A program made the position numbers and the translations under genes. This document shows positions 28,246 through 37,527 of a stretch of 64,000 bases of DNA, one piece after another. How positions within the stretch are numbered: position 1 is the first letter of the stretch; each line of letters begins with the position of its first letter. Source of the stretch: Terrabacter sp. Ter38 (GTDB lineage: Bacteria; Actinomycetota; Actinomycetes; Actinomycetales; Dermatophilaceae); NCBI RefSeq assembly GCF_024519435.1, contig NZ_JALJRZ010000001.1, forward strand, positions 620,001-684,000, given 5' to 3'. The notes under the pieces were generated by a model. It had not been told where the DNA came from. It made no database searches and saw only the letters and a list, made by a program, of their open reading frames with translations.

Positions 28246-28821
28246 TCAGTTCCTCTTCTCTTGCGGGTCGTTCCCCAGCAGTCCGCTGAGGGACGACCAC
28301 CTCGGGTCGATCACTTCATGATGATGGTCGGGGTCCTCCGCGAGGTGCATCCCACACTCGGAACACAACCCCGGGCAGTCAGGCCGACACACCGGTTGGA
28401 ACGGCAACGTCGGCACGACAGCGTCCCGGAGCACGGGCTCGAGGTCGATGAGGTCACCGACCAGCTCGTGCACCTCGTCCTCGTCCGAGTCGGCTCCCAC
28501 CTCGTGGTGGTGCGCCGCCCGGTCGGCGTAGGCGAACAGCTCCTGGAAGGTCCCCTCGACATCGAGCTCGAGAGGATCCAGGCACCGCACGCAGGCGCCG
28601 GTCGCCGTGCCACTGGCCGAACCCGTGACGAGGACACCTTCGACGACGGACTCGAGGCGCACCTCGACCTGGACCGGCTCGCCGGTCTGGATCGCGATGA
28701 CGTCGGTTCCGAGGTCGTCGGGCAACGTCACCGTGCGCGAGATCTCGTGCATCGTGCCCGGTCGCCGAACAAGCTCTCTGGTGTCGAGCACCAGAGGAGA
28801 ACGGGGATCGGGACGGTCCAT
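28246..28821 (-). CDS. DUF177 / YceD-family protein
   Basis: 191 residues. Conserved YceD-type pattern with CVRCLDPL in the middle and [13 protein letters not shown] at the C-terminal part, the paired Cys of the family, followed by an acidic/His tail and [14 protein letters not shown]. Family members are linked to 23S rRNA accumulation and ribosome assembly; the gene almost always precedes rpmF, as here. ATG 28821 has CAGGAG close upstream (2–3 nt spacing). Leader of about 60 nt follows TAGCCT near 28884. Confidence 0.9.
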   Translation of the reverse strand: MDRPDPRSPLVLDTRELVRRPGTMHEISRTVTLPDDLGTDVIAIQTGEPVQVEVRLESVVEGVLVTGSASGTATGACVRCLDPLELDVEGTFQELFAYADRAAHHHEVGADSDEDEVHELVGDLIDLEPVLRDAVVPTLPFQPVCRPDCPGLCSECGMHLAEDPDHHHEVIDPRWSSLSGLLGNDPQEKRN

Positions 28822-28910
28822 GACTCCTGCGCACAGTTGAGGATTCGGCCCGCGCCAAGACGGACGTGGACCGACCTCCAAGGCTACTAGAGGCTCGCCG
28901 TGCGCCCAAA

Positions 28911-29411
28911 TCAGCCCGAACGCTCCCCCAGCCGCTCGGTCAGGGCTGCCAGCACCGGGTCCGGCACGAGGCCGCGGACGTCGCCGCCGTAGCGCACGAC
29001 CTCCTTGATCAGCGAGCTCGAGACGTGCTGGAGCGTGGGGTCGGCAGCGATGAAGAGCGTCTCGACGCCGGTGAGGTGGTGGTTCATGTGCGCCATCGGC
29101 AGCTCGTAGGCGAAGTCGGTGCCGCCCCGCAGTCCCTTGACCATCGTCGCGGCTCCGACCTCGCGACACACGTCGACGACCAGGGTGCCGGCCCAGGCGC
29201 CGATGCGCACGTTGGGCAGGTGGCCCACGGACTGCTCGATGAGAGCGGTGCGCTCCTCGATGTCGAACGTGCCGTGCTTGCTCGGGTTGTGCAGGATCGC
29301 GACGACGACCTCGTCGAACAGCCGGCTGGCCCGGGTCACCACGTCGACGTGACCGTTGGTGATCGGGTCGTAGGAGCCGGGGCAGACACAGCGGCGCGCT
29401 TCGCTCGTCAC
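28911..29411 (-). CDS. coaD: pantetheine-phosphate adenylyltransferase
   Basis: 166-residue PPAT, the fourth step of coenzyme A synthesis. Signature CPGSYDPITNGHVDVV (H/T-x-G-H nucleotide motif), VVVAILHNPSKHG, KGLRGGTDFAYELPMAHMN and the C-terminal VSSSLIKEVVRYGGDV stretch, which corresponds to the ISSTxIR-type motif. Start GTG 29411 is 7 nt after TAGGTT. rsmD lies upstream in the same direction, 55 bp away, as in many bacteria. Confidence 0.96.
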   Translation of the reverse strand: MTSEARRCVCPGSYDPITNGHVDVVTRASRLFDEVVVAILHNPSKHGTFDIEERTALIEQSVGHLPNVRIGAWAGTLVVDVCREVGAATMVKGLRGGTDFAYELPMAHMNHHLTGVETLFIAADPTLQHVSSSLIKEVVRYGGDVRGLVPDPVLAALTERLGERSG

Positions 29412-29418
29412 GCGGCCC

Positions 29419-29424
29419 AACCTA
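29419..29424 (-). promoter_or_regulatory. -10 box of coaD (leaderless)
   Basis: TAGGTT on the minus strand, 7 nt before GTG 29411, inside the 55-bp rsmD–coaD gap. Confidence 0.5.
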
Positions 29425-29466
29425 CCGTCCGGGTCCCGGGCGGCGCGTGAACCTCGCGCCACGGGC

Positions 29467-30048
29467 TCACGCGACGACGTCGCTCGGCGGCGGCTCGGCG
29501 AACCACATCGCGGTCTCGCCGTAGCGCTTCTCGCCGGAGAGCTCGAGCCCCTCGGGCCACGTCGGTTGCGGTGAGCGGCTCGAGCGCTCGACGACGACGA
29601 ACGCGTCGCGTGCGAGCCACTGGTGCCCGACGAGCGCGGCGAGCACGGCTGAGAGAGCATCCTCGGACACGTCGTAGGGCGGGTCGACCAGCACGAGGTC
29701 CATCCGTACACCGGCGGGTGGGCCTGCGGCGAGGGCGCGCTCGACGGTGTCGGCGAGGACACGGACGTCCGGGTGCCCGATGACGGCGGCGTTGGCGCGG
29801 ATGACCTTCGCGGCAGCCTTGTGCGACTCGACGAGCAGGACCTGCGCGGCACCGCGACTCGCGGCCTCGAGGCCGAGCGCACCGGACCCGGCGTAGAGGT
29901 CGAGGACGCGCGCTCCCTCGAGCAGCCCGCGGTGCTCGAGTCGGCTGAAGAGCGCCTCGCGGACCCGGTCGGACGTGGGCCGGGTCGAGGACCCTGGCGG
30001 TGTCTGGAGGCGACGACCGCCTGCCGTGCCGCTGATGATCCGGGTCAT
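29467..30048 (-). CDS. rsmD: 16S rRNA m2G966 methyltransferase RsmD
   Basis: 193-residue SAM-dependent methyltransferase. MTRIISGTAGGRRLQTPPG and RPTSDRVREALFSRLEH are the family N-terminal signatures; VLDLYAGSGALGLEAASRG binds SAM and LVDPPYDVSE is the catalytic DPPY motif. One bp separates it from the recG stop upstream (recG then ATG), so recG and rsmD are translationally linked. Confidence 0.95.
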   Translation of the reverse strand: MTRIISGTAGGRRLQTPPGSSTRPTSDRVREALFSRLEHRGLLEGARVLDLYAGSGALGLEAASRGAAQVLLVESHKAAAKVIRANAAVIGHPDVRVLADTVERALAAGPPAGVRMDLVLVDPPYDVSEDALSAVLAALVGHQWLARDAFVVVERSSRSPQPTWPEGLELSGEKRYGETAMWFAEPPPSDVVA

Positions 30049-30049
30049 G

Positions 30050-32311
30050 TCAGCCCCGCTCGAGCCATACGGCCTGCTCCTCGTCGAGACGCATCGCGAC
30101 GGCGGCGGCGAGCGCCGGGTGCTCGCGCAGCCCCGGGTCGGCGTCGACGAGCGCGAAGGCGTCCTCGCGGGCGTCGGCGATGATCTGTTCGTCCTCGAGT
30201 CTCCCGAGGCGCAGGTGACGCACGGAGTTGCCGCGGCCGCTCTGGCGCGCCCCGAGCACGTCGCCCTCGCGGCGCAGGAGCAGGTCGGCGCGGGCCAGCT
30301 CGAACCCGTCGGTCGTCGCGGCGACCTGGTCGAGGCGCGCGGCGGCCCGCTCCCCCGCGCCCTGGGTCATGAGCAGGCAGAGTCCGGGCACCGCACCGCG
30401 GCCGACGCGTCCGCGCAGCTGGTGCAGCTGCGAGATGCCGAACCGGTCGGCGTCGACGACGACCATGACGGAGGCGTTCGGCACGTCGACGCCGACCTCG
30501 ATGACCGTCGTGGCGACGAGGACGTCGATCTCGCCGCCACTGAAGGCCCGCATCGTGGCGTCCTTGGCATCGGGGTCGAGCCGGCCGTGGAGCACCCCGA
30601 CGCGGATGCCGTCGAGGGCCGGGGTGGCACGCAACGTGCTGAGCATCGCGTAGACGCCGGTCAGCTCCCGCTCGGGAGCGTCGCCCTCGACCTCTCCCTC
30701 GTCGCCCTCCCAGTGGGCCTCCCAGCCGGCGTCCTCGTCGGACGTGTCGCCGGAGGCGGCGCTGCCTCCCGGGGCGAGAGCGGCCTCGTCGTCGACGTCA
30801 CCGATGCGCGGGCAGACGACGTAGGCCTGGTGGCCCTTGGCGACCTCCTCGGCGACGCGCTGCCACGTGCGGTCGACCCAGCCGGGACGGTCGGCGTCGA
30901 CGACGTGGGTCGTGATGGGTGAGCGACCGCGCGGCAGCTCACGCAGCGTCGAGGTCTCCATGTCGCCGAAGACCGTCATCGCGACGGTGCGCGGGATCGG
31001 GGTCGCCGTCATGACGAGCACGTGAGGCGGCCGGATGCCCTTCTCTCGCAGGGCATCTCGCTGCTCGACACCGAAACGGTGCTGCTCGTCGACGACGACG
31101 AGGGCGAGGTCGGCGAACTGGACGTGCTTCTGGATGAGCGCATGGGTGCCGACGACGATGCCAGCCTCGCCGGAGGCCGCGTCGAGCAGGGAGCGGCGGC
31201 GGGTCGCGGCGTTCTGGCTCCCGGTGAGCAGCGCGACGGTGGTCCCGAACTCGGATCCGCCGAGCATGCCGCCCTGCGCGAGGTCGCCGAGCATGGCCGT
31301 GATCGAGCGGTGGTGCTGGGCCGCCAGGACCTCGGTGGGGGCGAGGAGGGCCGCCTGGCCACCCGCGTCGATGGCGGCGAGCATGGCCCGCAGCGCGACC
31401 ACCGTCTTGCCCGAGCCGACCTCGCCCTGGAGGAGCCGATGCATCGGGCGGTCGGACGCGAGCTCGGTCGTCAGCACCTCGCCGATCTCGCGCTGTCCGA
31501 CCGTGAGCTCGAAGGGCAGCCGGGCGTCGAAGGCGGCCAGCAGGCCGCCGGGACGGGGAAGCCGCGGCGTCGCGAGCTCGGACTCTGCGGCCTTGCGGCG
31601 CTGGGCGAGGATCGTCTGGAGGACGAACGCCTCGTCGTACTTGAGCCGGTCGAGCCCGCGGGACGGCTGGTCGTCGACGGCGGGCCGGTGGACGAGCTCG
31701 AGCGCGACGGCACGGTCGACGAGACCCCGCGCCGCGCGTACGTCGTCGGGGACCGGCTCGCGGATGCGGTCGACGCTGTCGAGCGCGGTGTGCACGAGCT
31801 TGCGCAGGCGCAGCGAGTTGAGCTTGCCCGTCGTCGAGTAGACCGGGACACGGTGGGTCCGGTACCACTCGACGGCGGCCTCCCCCTCGGCGTCGTCGTC
31901 GAAGAGCTCGTACTCGGGATGCGTCAGCTGCAGGCGCTGGCCGTAGGCGCCGATCTGACCGACGAAGAAGCCGCGTACGCCCACCGTGAGCTTGCCCTCG
32001 TGGCCGTAGGCGCTGAAGAAGGTGACGTCGAGCTCGTTGCCGCGGTCGTCGCCGATGACGACGGTGAGCATCTTGCCGCGTCGGTTGCGCATGGGCCGGG
32101 ACGTGGCCTTCTTGACCTCTGCGACGACGAGGACGTCCTCACCGACACGCAGCGACGAGAGGTCGGTCAGCTGCCCGGGGCGGACATAGCGACGGGGCAC
32201 GAACTCGAAGAGGTCGGCGACGCTGAGCAGCCCCTTGGTGCGGGCCAGCTGCTCGGCCTCGTTCTTCTTGACGAGCTTGCTGAGCGGCGAGTCCTCGGTG
32301 AGCACCGGCAC
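30050..32311 (-). CDS. recG: ATP-dependent DNA helicase RecG
   Basis: 753-residue branch-migrating helicase that regresses stalled forks. N-terminal wedge/OB domain (about 20–230, with GEDVLVVAEVKKATSRPMRNRRGKM region), then helicase motifs: LLQGEVGSGKT (Walker A), LLAPTEVLAAQHH, VVDEQHRFGVEQR (DEQH), VMTATPIPRT and ATTVIEVGVDVPNASVM. An acidic insert of about 40 residues (GGSAASGDTSDEDAGWEAHW and following) interrupts helicase domain 2, as in other actinobacterial RecG. It follows the DAK2 gene by 1 bp. Confidence 0.97.
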   Translation of the reverse strand: MPVLTEDSPLSKLVKKNEAEQLARTKGLLSVADLFEFVPRRYVRPGQLTDLSSLRVGEDVLVVAEVKKATSRPMRNRRGKMLTVVIGDDRGNELDVTFFSAYGHEGKLTVGVRGFFVGQIGAYGQRLQLTHPEYELFDDDAEGEAAVEWYRTHRVPVYSTTGKLNSLRLRKLVHTALDSVDRIREPVPDDVRAARGLVDRAVALELVHRPAVDDQPSRGLDRLKYDEAFVLQTILAQRRKAAESELATPRLPRPGGLLAAFDARLPFELTVGQREIGEVLTTELASDRPMHRLLQGEVGSGKTVVALRAMLAAIDAGGQAALLAPTEVLAAQHHRSITAMLGDLAQGGMLGGSEFGTTVALLTGSQNAATRRRSLLDAASGEAGIVVGTHALIQKHVQFADLALVVVDEQHRFGVEQRDALREKGIRPPHVLVMTATPIPRTVAMTVFGDMETSTLRELPRGRSPITTHVVDADRPGWVDRTWQRVAEEVAKGHQAYVVCPRIGDVDDEAALAPGGSAASGDTSDEDAGWEAHWEGDEGEVEGDAPERELTGVYAMLSTLRATPALDGIRVGVLHGRLDPDAKDATMRAFSGGEIDVLVATTVIEVGVDVPNASVMVVVDADRFGISQLHQLRGRVGRGAVPGLCLLMTQGAGERAAARLDQVAATTDGFELARADLLLRREGDVLGARQSGRGNSVRHLRLGRLEDEQIIADAREDAFALVDADPGLREHPALAAAVAMRLDEEQAVWLERG

Positions 32312-32312
32312 C

Positions 32313-34091
32313 TCACTCCACCCCGAGCAGCACGGAGTAGACCGCCTGGCCGCCGTCGAGGAGCGAGACCTCGACGCCGTGGTGGGCGACGCGGGCCTCG
32401 GCGGTCACGGCCTCGAGCAGCCCGTCGGGCGCGTCGACACCCGCCACGACCGTCAGCAGCTCACCGCCGCTCGCGAGCAGCCGCTGCACGACCTGGCGGG
32501 AGACGTCGAGCTGGTCGGAGCCGACGATGACGACGTCACCGTCGACGACGCCGAGCACGTCACCCGCCTCGCACGGGCCGCCGCTCGTCAGCGCCGCCCG
32601 GTTGGCCACGGTGACCGCGCCGTGCCGGGTCGCCGACGCCGCCGCCTGCATGGCGAGCACGTTGGCCGACGCCGCCGCCGTCGGCTCGAAGACGGCGAGG
32701 GCGGCGATGCCCTGCACGGCCGTGCGGACGTGGACGAGGTGGGCCTCGATGCCGTCGTCGGCCACCGCACGCACGGCGGCGGCCGCGGCCAGGAGCGTGT
32801 CGCCGTCGTTGGGCAGGACGACGACGCCCGAGGCACCGCGCGCGTGCTGCTGGCGGATGGCGTCGATCAGGCCGCCGGTCGAGGCCCTCCGACCAGGACC
32901 AGAGCGGACCACGACCGCACCGGCGTCCTCGAAGAGCCCCTCGAGGCCGACCCCGGCGGCGCACGCGACGATGGCGGCGCCACCCGCTGAGGTGCCGGCA
33001 CCGTCGCCCCGGGGAACGCGCGTGCCGTGGCCGTGCTCGTCGGTGAGGCGGGTGATGCGCACCCGGTGCGGGCGGCCGGCCTCGATGCCGGCCTCGACGG
33101 CGGCGCCTGCGTCGTCGACGTGGGCGTGGACGTTCCACTCCCCGTCGCCGCCGACGACGAGCACCGAGTCGCCGAGCTCGACGAGGCGGGCGCGCAGGGC
33201 GTCCACAGCGGTGTCGTCGGAGTCGCGCAGGAGGTACATCACCTCGAACTCCGGGATAGCGGGACCTTCGGCGCCGTCGGCCGGACGAGCCGCGCTGAGC
33301 GCCGCGCTCCGGGGGTCGGGCCGACGCCGGGAGCGGCGGTCGGAGGCGTCGGCCCCGGAGCGAGCGCGCTGGCCGGCGCACACCCGCTCGAGGCACTCGA
33401 GGAGCACGACGAGCCCGGCTCCCCCGGCGTCGACGACGCCGGCACGAGCCAGCACCTCGAGCTGCTCGGGCGTGTGCTCGAGAGCCTCCCGGGAGGCGTC
33501 GAGGGCCGCGAGGGCGACGGCGTGCACGCCGACGGCCTCATCGCCTGCTGCGGGGGCACCCGAGGCGGGCACGTCGGGGCCGTCGCTGACGGCATACGAC
33601 CCGGGGGCGGTGGACCCGGCGGCCCGGGCGGCGGCGACGGCCATGGCACGGGCCACCGTGAGGATCGTCCCCTCCTTGGGGTCCGTCACCGCCTGGCGGG
33701 CGCGCTTCTCCGCGTGCTGCAGACCCTCGGCGAGGACCCGGCCGTCGATCTCGGCTGCCCCGGCGCAGCCCTCGGCGAGCCCGCGGGCCAGCTGGCTGAG
33801 GATGACGCCGGAGTTGCCCCGGGCGGTCCAGAGAAGGTGCCGGGCGAAGACCGCGAGCAGGGCGTCGGCTGTCGTGACGTCCGCGGTGGCGAGGGTCCGC
33901 TCGACCGCGCCGTCGAAGGTGAGGTAGAGGTTCGTGCCCGTGTCCCCGTCGGGGACGGGGAAGACGTTGAGGGCGTCGATCTCGGCGCGGCGTGCCGCGA
34001 AGAGCGACCGGGTCAGCACGGCCCAACGGCGGACCGCGACGAGGTCGAGCAGGCTGAGCGGCCCGTCGGGCGGCGGCGCTGCGCCGGGCAT
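32313..34091 (-). CDS. DAK2-domain protein, fatty-acid-kinase-like
   Basis: 592 residues. DAK2 kinase domain at the N-terminus with NVFPVPDGDTGTNLYLT (42–58) and ARGNSGVILSQLARG, Ala-rich insert (about 165–205), middle domain, then a DegV/EDD-like C-terminal part with VVLPNDGDTLLAA. It corresponds to FakA, the kinase that phosphorylates fatty acids carried by FakB (DegV) proteins; no FakB gene is in the window. Start ATG 34091 has a perfect AGGAGG five nt upstream. It leads the DAK2–recG–rsmD unit; TAGCCT at about 34155–34160 may be its -10. Confidence 0.9.
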   Translation of the reverse strand: MPGAAPPPDGPLSLLDLVAVRRWAVLTRSLFAARRAEIDALNVFPVPDGDTGTNLYLTFDGAVERTLATADVTTADALLAVFARHLLWTARGNSGVILSQLARGLAEGCAGAAEIDGRVLAEGLQHAEKRARQAVTDPKEGTILTVARAMAVAAARAAGSTAPGSYAVSDGPDVPASGAPAAGDEAVGVHAVALAALDASREALEHTPEQLEVLARAGVVDAGGAGLVVLLECLERVCAGQRARSGADASDRRSRRRPDPRSAALSAARPADGAEGPAIPEFEVMYLLRDSDDTAVDALRARLVELGDSVLVVGGDGEWNVHAHVDDAGAAVEAGIEAGRPHRVRITRLTDEHGHGTRVPRGDGAGTSAGGAAIVACAAGVGLEGLFEDAGAVVVRSGPGRRASTGGLIDAIRQQHARGASGVVVLPNDGDTLLAAAAAVRAVADDGIEAHLVHVRTAVQGIAALAVFEPTAAASANVLAMQAAASATRHGAVTVANRAALTSGGPCEAGDVLGVVDGDVVIVGSDQLDVSRQVVQRLLASGGELLTVVAGVDAPDGLLEAVTAEARVAHHGVEVSLLDGGQAVYSVLLGVE

Positions 34092-34252
34092 CGGACCTCC
34101 TGCTCGTCGTGCGTGTCCATCGGCCTGGGGATCGGCTCGCCGATGCTCGGCAGGCTAGCGCCTCGTCCGGACGGTCGCATGCACCAGTCCCGTGCCGGAC
34201 CGGTGTCGTGGGCGCGCCTCGACGGTCGGGACCGCCGACGACACCGGGCGAC

Positions 34253-34258
34253 TAGCGT
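34253..34258 (+). promoter_or_regulatory. -10 box of the fructosamine kinase gene (leaderless)
   Basis: TAGCGT 7 nt before GTG 34266. Confidence 0.5.
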
Positions 34259-34265
34259 GGGCGCG

Positions 34266-35039
34266 GTGTCGAGCGCCTCCCCCGCCCACCGGAAGTCGTG
34301 GCCCGCTGCCCCCGCCGGCTTCTTCGAGGTCGAGGCTGCCGGTCTGCGCTGGCTCGGGGAGGCGCAGGCGCGCGGCGGCGCCCGCGTCGTCGAGGTCCGC
34401 GGCGTCGGTGCCCGGCACATCGACCTCGTCCGGCTGCACCCCGCTCGTCCGACGGAGGACGCGGCCGAGGCCCTCGGGCGGGGTCTCGCCGTGACCCATG
34501 CTGCGGGCGCGCCGGCCTTCGGGTCTCCCCCTGCCGGCTGGACCGGTGACGCCTGGATCGGGCGCCAGACGCAGAGGAACGAGCCGACGGCGTCGTGGGG
34601 CCTGTTCTACGCCGAGCAGCGGGTGCGCCCCTTCGTGCGCCGGGCGCTCGACCGCGGTCACCTCGACGCCGCCGGGGCCCGCACCGTCGACCGCGTGTGC
34701 GACCGACTCGCGTCCGGCGCCCTCGACGACGACCGGCCACCCGCTCGCATCCACGGCGACCTGTGGGCCGGCAACGTCGTGTTCACCGCCGACGGCGCTG
34801 TCCTCATCGACCCGGCCGCGCACGGCGGGCACGGTCTCACCGACCTCGCGATGCTGGCCCTCTTCGGGTGCCCGGGCCTGGGCCGCGTCGTCGCCGCCTA
34901 CGAGGAGACCGCCGGACTTCGCCCGGGGTGGCGCGAGCTCGTGGGCCTGCACCAGCTGCACCCGCTCGCCGTGCACGCGGCGTCGCACGGACCTGCGTAC
35001 GCCGCCCAGCTCGTCGAGACGGCCCAAACGTTCGCGTGA
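34266..35039 (+). CDS. fructosamine kinase family protein
   Basis: 257-residue protein of the fructosamine-3-kinase / aminoglycoside-phosphotransferase fold, phosphorylating sugar adducts on amines so they fall off proteins. [15 protein letters not shown] (about 159–173) is the catalytic HGDxxxxN motif and [22 protein letters not shown] is the Mg-binding DxG region. [13 protein letters not shown] at the N-terminus and HIDLVRLHP agree with the family. GTG 34266 is 7 nt after a TAGCGT box. Divergent from the DAK2 gene. Confidence 0.88.
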   Translation: MSSASPAHRKSWPAAPAGFFEVEAAGLRWLGEAQARGGARVVEVRGVGARHIDLVRLHPARPTEDAAEALGRGLAVTHAAGAPAFGSPPAGWTGDAWIGRQTQRNEPTASWGLFYAEQRVRPFVRRALDRGHLDAAGARTVDRVCDRLASGALDDDRPPARIHGDLWAGNVVFTADGAVLIDPAAHGGHGLTDLAMLALFGCPGLGRVVAAYEETAGLRPGWRELVGLHQLHPLAVHAASHGPAYAAQLVETAQTFA

Positions 35040-35068
35040 GGCAGGGTCGGCGGGGTGCTCACGCCGTT

Positions 35069-35098
35069 TTGTCGTCCGAGCATCTCGTCGGCTACGCT
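35069..35098 (+). promoter_or_regulatory. rpmB promoter
   Basis: -35 TTGTCG (35069–35074), 18-bp spacer, -10 TACGCT (35093–35098), followed by a ~105-nt leader before rpmB. Confidence 0.5.
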
Positions 35099-35205
35099 TT
35101 ACCGGTTCCCCCCGTGACTGCGGGGTGACGCGCGCCCTCGTGCGTCTGCCCCGATCCAGTGGTGGAGCTCAGCACTTCGTCAACATCGAATTTCAGGAGA
35201 TACCC

Positions 35206-35394
35206 GTGGCTGCCAACTGCGACGTCTGCGGCAAGGGACCGAGCTTCGGTCACAACATCTCGCACTCGCACCGCCGCACCAAGCGCCGCTGGAACCCCAA
35301 CATCCAGCGCGTTCGGACGCTGGTGGACGGTGTGACGCCGAAGCGACTCAACGTCTGCACCTCCTGCCTCAAGGCAGGCAAGGTCGTTCGCTGA
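35206..35394 (+). CDS. rpmB: 50S ribosomal protein L28
   Basis: 62-residue L28, [37 protein letters not shown], ending [12 protein letters not shown]. Two CxxC pairs show the zinc-binding (C+) form, so this is not the zinc-independent paralogue. GTG 35206 has CAGGAG 7 nt upstream. Monocistronic: own promoter and a strong terminator just after. Confidence 0.98.
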   Translation: MAANCDVCGKGPSFGHNISHSHRRTKRRWNPNIQRVRTLVDGVTPKRLNVCTSCLKAGKVVR

Positions 35395-35415
35395 ACGTCC
35401 CTCACCACAACGCTG

Positions 35416-35445
35416 AAGGCCGGTCCCCCGAGGGGGCCGGCCTTT
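35416..35445 (+). terminator. rpmB terminator
   Basis: Stem GGCCGG-T-CCCCC with GGGGGCCGGCC and a 2-nt turn, flanked by AA and followed by TTTG. Twenty-two bp after the rpmB stop. Confidence 0.75.
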
Positions 35446-35592
35446 GTCGTGCCCGCCGGCATCGGCTCGAGGTGACCGTCCGCGTCCGGACACGACGGCA
35501 TACCTCGTCAGGCCCGTGATCGCGCACGTGGCGTCGCCCCGGCGCACGGGCCTCCGCGAGCCCGCTCCCGTGGCCGCCGCCCGCCGCCCCGG

Positions 35593-36561
35593 TCAGGCGC
35601 CGCGGAAGTGGTCCCAGCCGGTGTGGGTGACGACGCGGCCGTCGACGAGGATGCCGGCGACCTCACCGTCCTCGGGAGCCCGCACCGACCCGATGCGTCG
35701 CCACCCGCTCGGCAGCTGCCCCGCCGGGAAGGTCGCGAGCAGCGAGTGCTCCTCGCCGCCGGCCAGCACGCAGTCGAGCGCGGTCTCGGCCCCGAGGGCC
35801 TCGGTCAACGCCTCCACGTCTGCGGCGAGCGCCCGGCGGTCGAGGTCGATGACGACGCGGCTGGCCCGGGCGATGCGGCCGCCGTCGCGCAGCAGGCCGT
35901 CACTGAGGTCGAGCATCGCCGTCGCCCCGGCGGCCGCCGCCTCGGGCCCGGCCGCGAGCGGGGGCTCGGGACGTCGCTGACGGGCGACCGCCACCGGGTG
36001 CCGCTCGACGGCGTCGGCCCGGAGCAGGCGCAGGCCCGCGTCGGCGAGGCCGAGCGACCCGTGGACGGCGAGGACGTCCCCGGGCCTCGCCCCCGAACGG
36101 AGCACCGGCTCGCCGTCCAGGCGGCCGAGCGCCGTGACCGAGACCATGACGACGCCGGGGGGCGCCGACGAGAGGTCTCCACCGAGCACGGCCACGCCCG
36201 CGGCCGCGCACGCCTGCGCCAGGCCGCCCACGTGGTCGAGCACCCACTCCAACGACAGGTCCGGGTCGGCGACGAGCGTGACGAGGATCCCCGTGGGCCG
36301 GCCGCCCATGGCCGCGACGTCGGCGAGGTTCTGGGCCACGACCTTGTGCCCGATGTCCGCGCCGGAGGACCACACGTCGAGCCAGTCGCGGCCGAGGACG
36401 ACGGTGTCCGTCGTGGCGATCGTGCGCTCGGACGTGCGCAGGACCGCGGCGTCGTCACCCGGGGCCACGAGCAGCTCGTCGGTGCCCGGGAAGCCCGGGA
36501 GGATGCGCCCGAGCAGCTCGTCCTCGTCGAGGTCGCGCAAGGGCGTCCCGCCCGTCATCAT
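35593..36561 (-). CDS. thiL: thiamine-monophosphate kinase
   Basis: 322 residues; phosphorylates thiamine phosphate to the diphosphate cofactor. GDDAAVLR, TTDTVVLGRDW, GHKVVAQNLADVAAMGGRP (the Mg/ATP-binding segment), GGDLSSAP and MLDLSDGLLRDGGRIA are the family motifs in order. Start could be ATG 36561 or 36558, or GTG 36594; no good ribosome site discriminates. The neighbouring rpmB is convergent. Between thiL and rpmB (35446–35592) there is no gene. Confidence 0.93.
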   Translation of the reverse strand: MMTGGTPLRDLDEDELLGRILPGFPGTDELLVAPGDDAAVLRTSERTIATTDTVVLGRDWLDVWSSGADIGHKVVAQNLADVAAMGGRPTGILVTLVADPDLSLEWVLDHVGGLAQACAAAGVAVLGGDLSSAPPGVVMVSVTALGRLDGEPVLRSGARPGDVLAVHGSLGLADAGLRLLRADAVERHPVAVARQRRPEPPLAAGPEAAAAGATAMLDLSDGLLRDGGRIARASRVVIDLDRRALAADVEALTEALGAETALDCVLAGGEEHSLLATFPAGQLPSGWRRIGSVRAPEDGEVAGILVDGRVVTHTGWDHFRGA

Positions 36562-36778
36562 CGGCCCACGCTGGAGCCGCTGCCCGTCCGGCACGGATCA
36601 CACACCCTTTCGGTGGACGGCCGTCTCAGGCCCCCGGTTTCCATGGGACGTGAGGCCCCATGGCAAGGTAGCGTCAGGGCACGGTCGCAGTCACGCTGGG
36701 ACCTGCCGTTCCGAGCGGTCGGGCCAGCGCGTCGCGCCTGCACGACCGTCCAACGATCGACACACAGTGAGGTGACAC

Positions 36779-37012
36779 GTGGTCCAGGCCTACATCCTGA
36801 TCCAGACCGAAGTCGGCAAGGCCGCGAGCGTGGCGGAGGCGATCGCGGGCATCTCGGGCGTGACTCTCGCCGAGGACGTCACAGGTCCCTACGACGTCAT
36901 CGCGCGCGTCGAGGCCTCCAACGTCGACGACCTCGGTCGTCTCGTCATCGCCAAGCTCCAGGACGTCCCCGGCATCACCCGGACCCTGACCTGCACGGTC
37001 GTCCACGTCTGA
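36779..37012 (+). CDS. stand-alone Lrp/AsnC effector (RAM) domain
   Basis: 77 residues, only the alpha-beta RAM domain that binds amino acids in Lrp/AsnC regulators: QAYILIQTEVGKAASVAEAI, GPYDVIARVEASNVDDLGRLV, ITRTLTCTVVHV. No helix-turn-helix, so it cannot bind DNA by itself; such proteins form oligomers with an amino-acid pocket, and may pair with full-length Lrp proteins. GTG 36779 with GAGG 5 nt upstream. Divergent from thiL; TAGCGT at 36669–36674 is a possible -10. The DUF3515 gene follows 10 bp later. Confidence 0.9.
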   Translation: MVQAYILIQTEVGKAASVAEAIAGISGVTLAEDVTGPYDVIARVEASNVDDLGRLVIAKLQDVPGITRTLTCTVVHV

Positions 37013-37022
37013 GGCCAGCCCC

Positions 37023-37469
37023 CTGAACCGACGCCCGTACCTCACGACGGCGGCGCTCATCGGCGCCGCCGTCGTGCTGTCCGCGTGCAGCCGCGCCCCC
37101 GAGGTGGCACTCGCGCCGCAGGCGTCGGCGCCGGTCTGCGCGTCGGCCCGGTGGCCCGCCGACGTCAGCGGCCACGCGCGCGTCACGACTCAGCCCGACG
37201 ACGGGTCGGTCGCGGCCTGGGGCGACCCGGCGCTCATCGCACGCTGCGGCCTCGACCCGCTCGGCCCGACCACCGACGACTGCGTGACCGTCGACGGCGT
37301 CGACTGGGTCGTACGTCCCCTCAGCGACGGGTCGGTGGCGACGACCTACGGCCGCGACCCGGCCATCGAGGTGCTGGCCCCCGGCGCCTACGGGGCGGTG
37401 CCGCTGCTGCTGCCGGCCTTCACCGACGTCGCGACGTCCCTGCCGTCCAACGGCCGCCACTGCTCCTGA
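37023..37469 (+). CDS. DUF3515 lipoprotein with a CTG start
   Basis: 148 residues. The DUF3515 domain (two conserved Cys pairs: PVCASARWP, ARCGLDPL, DDCVTVDGVDWVV) is intact. Reading from CTG 37023 gives a full lipoprotein signal peptide NRRPYLTTAALIGAAVVL with lipobox LSAC (Cys22). No ATG, GTG or TTG lies between an in-frame stop at 36987 and CTG; GAGG stands 8 nt before CTG. The next candidate, GTG 37074, would destroy the signal. It sits 10 bp after the RAM gene. Family role unknown; secreted lipoprotein. Confidence 0.8.
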   Translation: MNRRPYLTTAALIGAAVVLSACSRAPEVALAPQASAPVCASARWPADVSGHARVTTQPDDGSVAAWGDPALIARCGLDPLGPTTDDCVTVDGVDWVVRPLSDGSVATTYGRDPAIEVLAPGAYGAVPLLLPAFTDVATSLPSNGRHCS

Positions 37470-37527
37470 GGACGTATGCCGTGTGTGGCCGGCCCTGTCG
37501 TCCCCGCGCGTGCGGGGTCGGCCCGGT

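Noticed and set aside
29412-29882. Open frame extending coaD upstream into rsmD
   Set aside because: Antifamily composition and a -10 box plus GTG at 29411 define the start.
37474-37520. Weak CCCCGC/GCGGGG hairpin between DUF3515 and ddl
   Set aside because: Six-bp stem without T-run; not distinguishable from high-GC background.
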